The notes beneath the pieces were generated by a model. That model searched no databases. It was not told the DNA's origin and worked only from the letters and a program-made list of their open reading frames with translations. Positions 6,387 to 8,146 of a stretch of 8,146 bases of DNA are shown piece after piece. The position numbers and the translations under genes are program-made. Numbering within the stretch: the first letter of the stretch is position 1; every line of letters starts with the position of its first letter. The stretch comes from Actinomycetota bacterium. Lineage in GTDB: Bacteria > Actinomycetota > Actinomycetes > S36-B12 > UBA10799. Where the stretch lies: positions 1-8,146 of the forward strand of contig JAUPKO010000598.1 in assembly GCA_030837395.1 (NCBI GenBank), written 5' to 3'.

Positions 6387-6407
6387 AACCGATCACGGCA
6401 AACGGTT
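6387..6407. terminator. Weak hairpin between convergent esterase and dioxygenase genes
   Basis: AACCG (6387-6391) and CGGTT (6403-6407) are inverted around an 11-nt loop in the 20-nt gap between the two convergent stop codons. The stem is short and there is no T-tract, so it is at best a weak bidirectional terminator. Confidence 0.2.
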
Positions 6408-7387
6408 CAGACGAGAATCCCGTGGTAGTCCGGCGGGAAGTGCGACGGCGCGAAGAACCACGTCTCCAGCGCGTAGCGGTCCTTCGTCAGGCCCTCTTTG
6501 ACGCCGGTGCGGTGCAGCGCGAACTGGTCGAAGATGAACGCGTCGCCGGGCTTGAACACCGGGGTGAGGATCTCGCGTTCGCCGCGGATGCGGTCGACCA
6601 CCTCGGTGCCAACGTCCCAGTGGAAGTAGGCCCCGCCGGTGCCGGTCTCGACGATCTCGTCGAAGTGCATGGGCACGATGTCCAGGCCCGAGGCGTCGAC
6701 ACCGCAGTCACTCAGGGCGATCCAGACGTTCACGGTGCGGGTCTCGGTGCCCAGGAAGGCGCCGTCCTGGTGCCATGAGGTGTTGGTGGTCGGTGGCACG
6801 CAGCGCAGGGTCCACTTCTCCAGCGAGACTGCGGGCTGCTCGCCCAGGTAGTTCTCGATCATCTGGGTCAGGCCCGCGTCTCGGTACATCTTGACCAACT
6901 GCTCGGCGATGTGGGGGGAGTCACCGGCGGAGCATTCCCCGCCGAACATCGCGTTATCGGCGCGCCACTGCGGGCCGACGAGTTCACCGGTGTCGGGGTC
7001 GCGCAGCTCGTGCCGCCACGCCGCCTGACCGCCGGCGTCGCCGTCGATCGCCTTGCCCGCGCGCTGGTCCTCCAGCAGGCCGAGCGCGCGGTCGACGTAG
7101 CCACGAACCTCTGTGGCCTTCTCGTCCGAGATGAGCCCGCGTACGATCACCCCGCCCTTGAGCCGGAGCGCGGCCGTGAGCGCAGCGTCGTTCAATTCCG
7201 CGGCGGGGATGTCCGGCACGGCGATCGCCTCGCCGAACACATCCTCTGCCGGCGGCGGCCAGTCAGCCCGGCCCTGCGGTTGCAGTTCCCGCCACGCCAC
7301 GTAACGCGCCTGCAGCGCGGCCGCCTCGAGATCGGCCGGCATCTGCGGCGCCACCTTCGCACGGCGCTTGAGTTTGTCAAGGAGCAT
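6407..7387 (-). CDS. PhyH-family Fe(II)/2-oxoglutarate-dependent dioxygenase
   Basis: A 326-residue cytosolic oxygenase of the phytanoyl-CoA dioxygenase superfamily, which uses Fe(II), O2 and 2-oxoglutarate to hydroxylate small molecules, lipids or sugar derivatives. The iron ligands are visible: SWHQDGAF (residues 204-211; His206 and Asp208) and FALHRTG (289-295; His292). Arg304 in DRYALETWFF is placed to bind the 2-oxoglutarate carboxylate, and KPGDAFIFDQ (279-288) is the usual strand before the distal histidine. The first 70 residues are less conserved. The ATG at 7387 has AGGTGA 6 nt upstream. It follows the acetyltransferase by 53 nt on the same strand, suggesting an operon, and its 3' end converges on the esterase. 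The substrate is unknown; in this setting a glycan precursor or acyl chain is possible. Confidence 0.9.
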   Translation of the reverse strand: MLLDKLKRRAKVAPQMPADLEAAALQARYVAWRELQPQGRADWPPPAEDVFGEAIAVPDIPAAELNDAALTAALRLKGGVIVRGLISDEKATEVRGYVDRALGLLEDQRAGKAIDGDAGGQAAWRHELRDPDTGELVGPQWRADNAMFGGECSAGDSPHIAEQLVKMYRDAGLTQMIENYLGEQPAVSLEKWTLRCVPPTTNTSWHQDGAFLGTETRTVNVWIALSDCGVDASGLDIVPMHFDEIVETGTGGAYFHWDVGTEVVDRIRGEREILTPVFKPGDAFIFDQFALHRTGVKEGLTKDRYALETWFFAPSHFPPDYHGILV

Positions 7388-7440
7388 CTATTTCACCTTT
7401 CGTCGGTCGTGCACAGTTGAGTTCGGTAGGCGCCGGAGCG

Positions 7441-8088
7441 TCAGCGCGCCGCCGGGGCCGGGTCCCGCCGGGGCAGCGGAGTGGCCGGGACTCCCACCGT
7501 GGCCGCACCCGCGGGCACATCGTCGATCACCACGGCATTGGCACCCACATAGGCACCAGTACCCACTTTCACCTGCCCCAAGACCCTCGACCCGGTGCCC
7601 ACATGCACACCGTCGCCGACCGTGGGACCGTTGAAGTTGCCGGCCCGCAGCCCGATTGTGATCCAAGGGAAGAGGATCACATCCGAACCGACCTCGGTCA
7701 GGCCGTCCACCACCACTTGCCCGTGCGGGATGTAGACCCCCGGCGCCATCACCACCGGATCACCGATGCACACATCCGACAGGGCCATGGCCATCCGGTG
7801 GGCCACCGCCGGCAACACCGGCACGCCGCGGCGTCGCAACGCCACCTTGCCCCGGTAGCACACCTGGGCCGCGAAGGCGTCCGAGTTCAGCGCCAACCGC
7901 ACACCGTTGAACAACACGTCCCACTTGTCGGTCAACTCCCAGCGCTCCCCGCGGAACTTGCAGGTGACCGCCACATCGGCCGCAACGGCCTCGGCGAAAC
8001 CCGGGTTGCGAGCCGCCAACTCGCGACCCTGCCGCCGACGGGCACGAACCTCCGAGACGTTGCGTTTGAGGGTGTCTGTGAACCCCAT
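7441..8088 (-). CDS. Hexapeptide-repeat acetyltransferase, serine O-acetyltransferase (CysE)-like
   Basis: A 215-residue protein whose C-terminal half (about residues 106-204) is a left-handed beta-helix acetyl-CoA-dependent acyltransferase. Hexapeptide turns are seen from IGDPVV (108-113) through VGDGVHVGTGSRVLGQVKVGTGAYVGANAVV, ending in the typical DVPAGAATVGVPA (190-202). YIPHG (119-123) offers His122 as a candidate catalytic base where CysE proteins have a histidine in the same turn. The N-terminal 100 residues are helical and basic (RARRRQGR at 15-22). CysE relatives in polysaccharide loci often acetylate sugars, whereas true serine acetyltransferases usually sit beside cysK; no cysK is here, so a sugar acetyltransferase is favoured. 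ATG 8088 is preferred to the GTG directly before it because AGGAG lies 5 nt upstream. Confidence 0.87.
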   Translation of the reverse strand: MGFTDTLKRNVSEVRARRRQGRELAARNPGFAEAVAADVAVTCKFRGERWELTDKWDVLFNGVRLALNSDAFAAQVCYRGKVALRRRGVPVLPAVAHRMAMALSDVCIGDPVVMAPGVYIPHGQVVVDGLTEVGSDVILFPWITIGLRAGNFNGPTVGDGVHVGTGSRVLGQVKVGTGAYVGANAVVIDDVPAGAATVGVPATPLPRRDPAPAAR

Positions 8089-8146
8089 CACCTCTCCTGT
8101 ACTGGAGCCATAACCGCACGTGTCCCGCGCCGTTGTGGTCGCCTTC
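8088..8146 (-). CDS. Possible C-terminal end of an upstream gene (cut by window edge)
   Basis: One minus-strand frame is open from the window edge to a TGA at 8090-8088 that shares bases with the acetyltransferase ATG (TGATG), the usual arrangement for translationally coupled operon genes. The visible 18 residues (ending MAPVQER) show no recognisable motif. The other two minus frames are also open to the window edge, so this may be chance and the region could simply be an untranslated leader. Confidence 0.2.
   Translation of the reverse strand, partial: RRPQRRGTRAVMAPVQER
8094..8098 (-). promoter_or_regulatory. Ribosome binding site of acetyltransferase
   Basis: AGGAG on the minus strand, 5 nt before the ATG at 8088, within the sequence CAGGAGAGGT that also precedes the methyltransferase ATG. 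It decides the ATG over the adjacent GTG at 8091. Confidence 0.7.

Noticed and set aside
1..8146. CRISPR array, tRNA, insertion sequence or attachment site
   Set aside because: No regularly spaced repeats, cloverleaf, transposase motif or terminal inverted repeats with target duplication were found on either strand by eye.

Overview
The window looks like chromosomal DNA from a high-G+C actinobacterium. Codons end almost always in G or C, GTG/TTG starts are frequent, promoter -10 candidates fit the loose actinobacterial TANNNT pattern, and the proteins (GalU, an OafA-like acyltransferase, an LpqC-like secreted esterase) have an actinobacterial flavour. I cannot name the genus. No tRNA, rRNA, CRISPR array, insertion sequence or phage gene is visible.

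Layout. (1) 1-534, minus: the N-terminal 178 codons of a GalU-type UTP-glucose-1-phosphate uridylyltransferase, cut by the window edge. (2) 535-722: a divergent intergenic region with a 9-bp inverted repeat and two possible -10 elements. (3) 723-2677, plus: a two-gene unit, a PAPS-dependent sulfotransferase followed 11 nt later by a membrane acyltransferase-3 (OafA-like) protein. (4) 4995-2616, minus: a two-gene unit, a class I SAM methyltransferase followed 10 nt later by a large glycosyltransferase/FkbM-methyltransferase fusion. Its 3' end overlaps the acyltransferase tail by 62 bp. (5) 4996-5201: a divergent regulatory region with three CCGGA(A)TC repeats. (6) 5202-6386, plus: a secreted CE1/PHB-depolymerase-like esterase with an unrecognised C-terminal extension. 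(7) 8088-6407, minus: a hexapeptide-repeat (CysE-like) acetyltransferase followed by a PhyH-type Fe(II)/2-oxoglutarate dioxygenase. The tail of another upstream gene is possible at the right edge.

Function. GalU makes UDP-glucose. The other genes are of the kinds that decorate glycans or glycolipids: sulfation, O-acylation, methylation, glycosyl transfer, acetylation, hydroxylation, plus an exported esterase that could trim acyl groups. The best overall reading, by inference, is part of a surface polysaccharide or glycolipid modification locus making a sulfated and acylated product. No polymerase, flippase or priming transferase lies inside the window, so the backbone is unknown. The most notable sequence-level observation is a short stretch in the fusion gene (about 3008-3055) where good codon use and family-like residues sit in a different frame, suggesting two compensating frameshifts or sequence errors.
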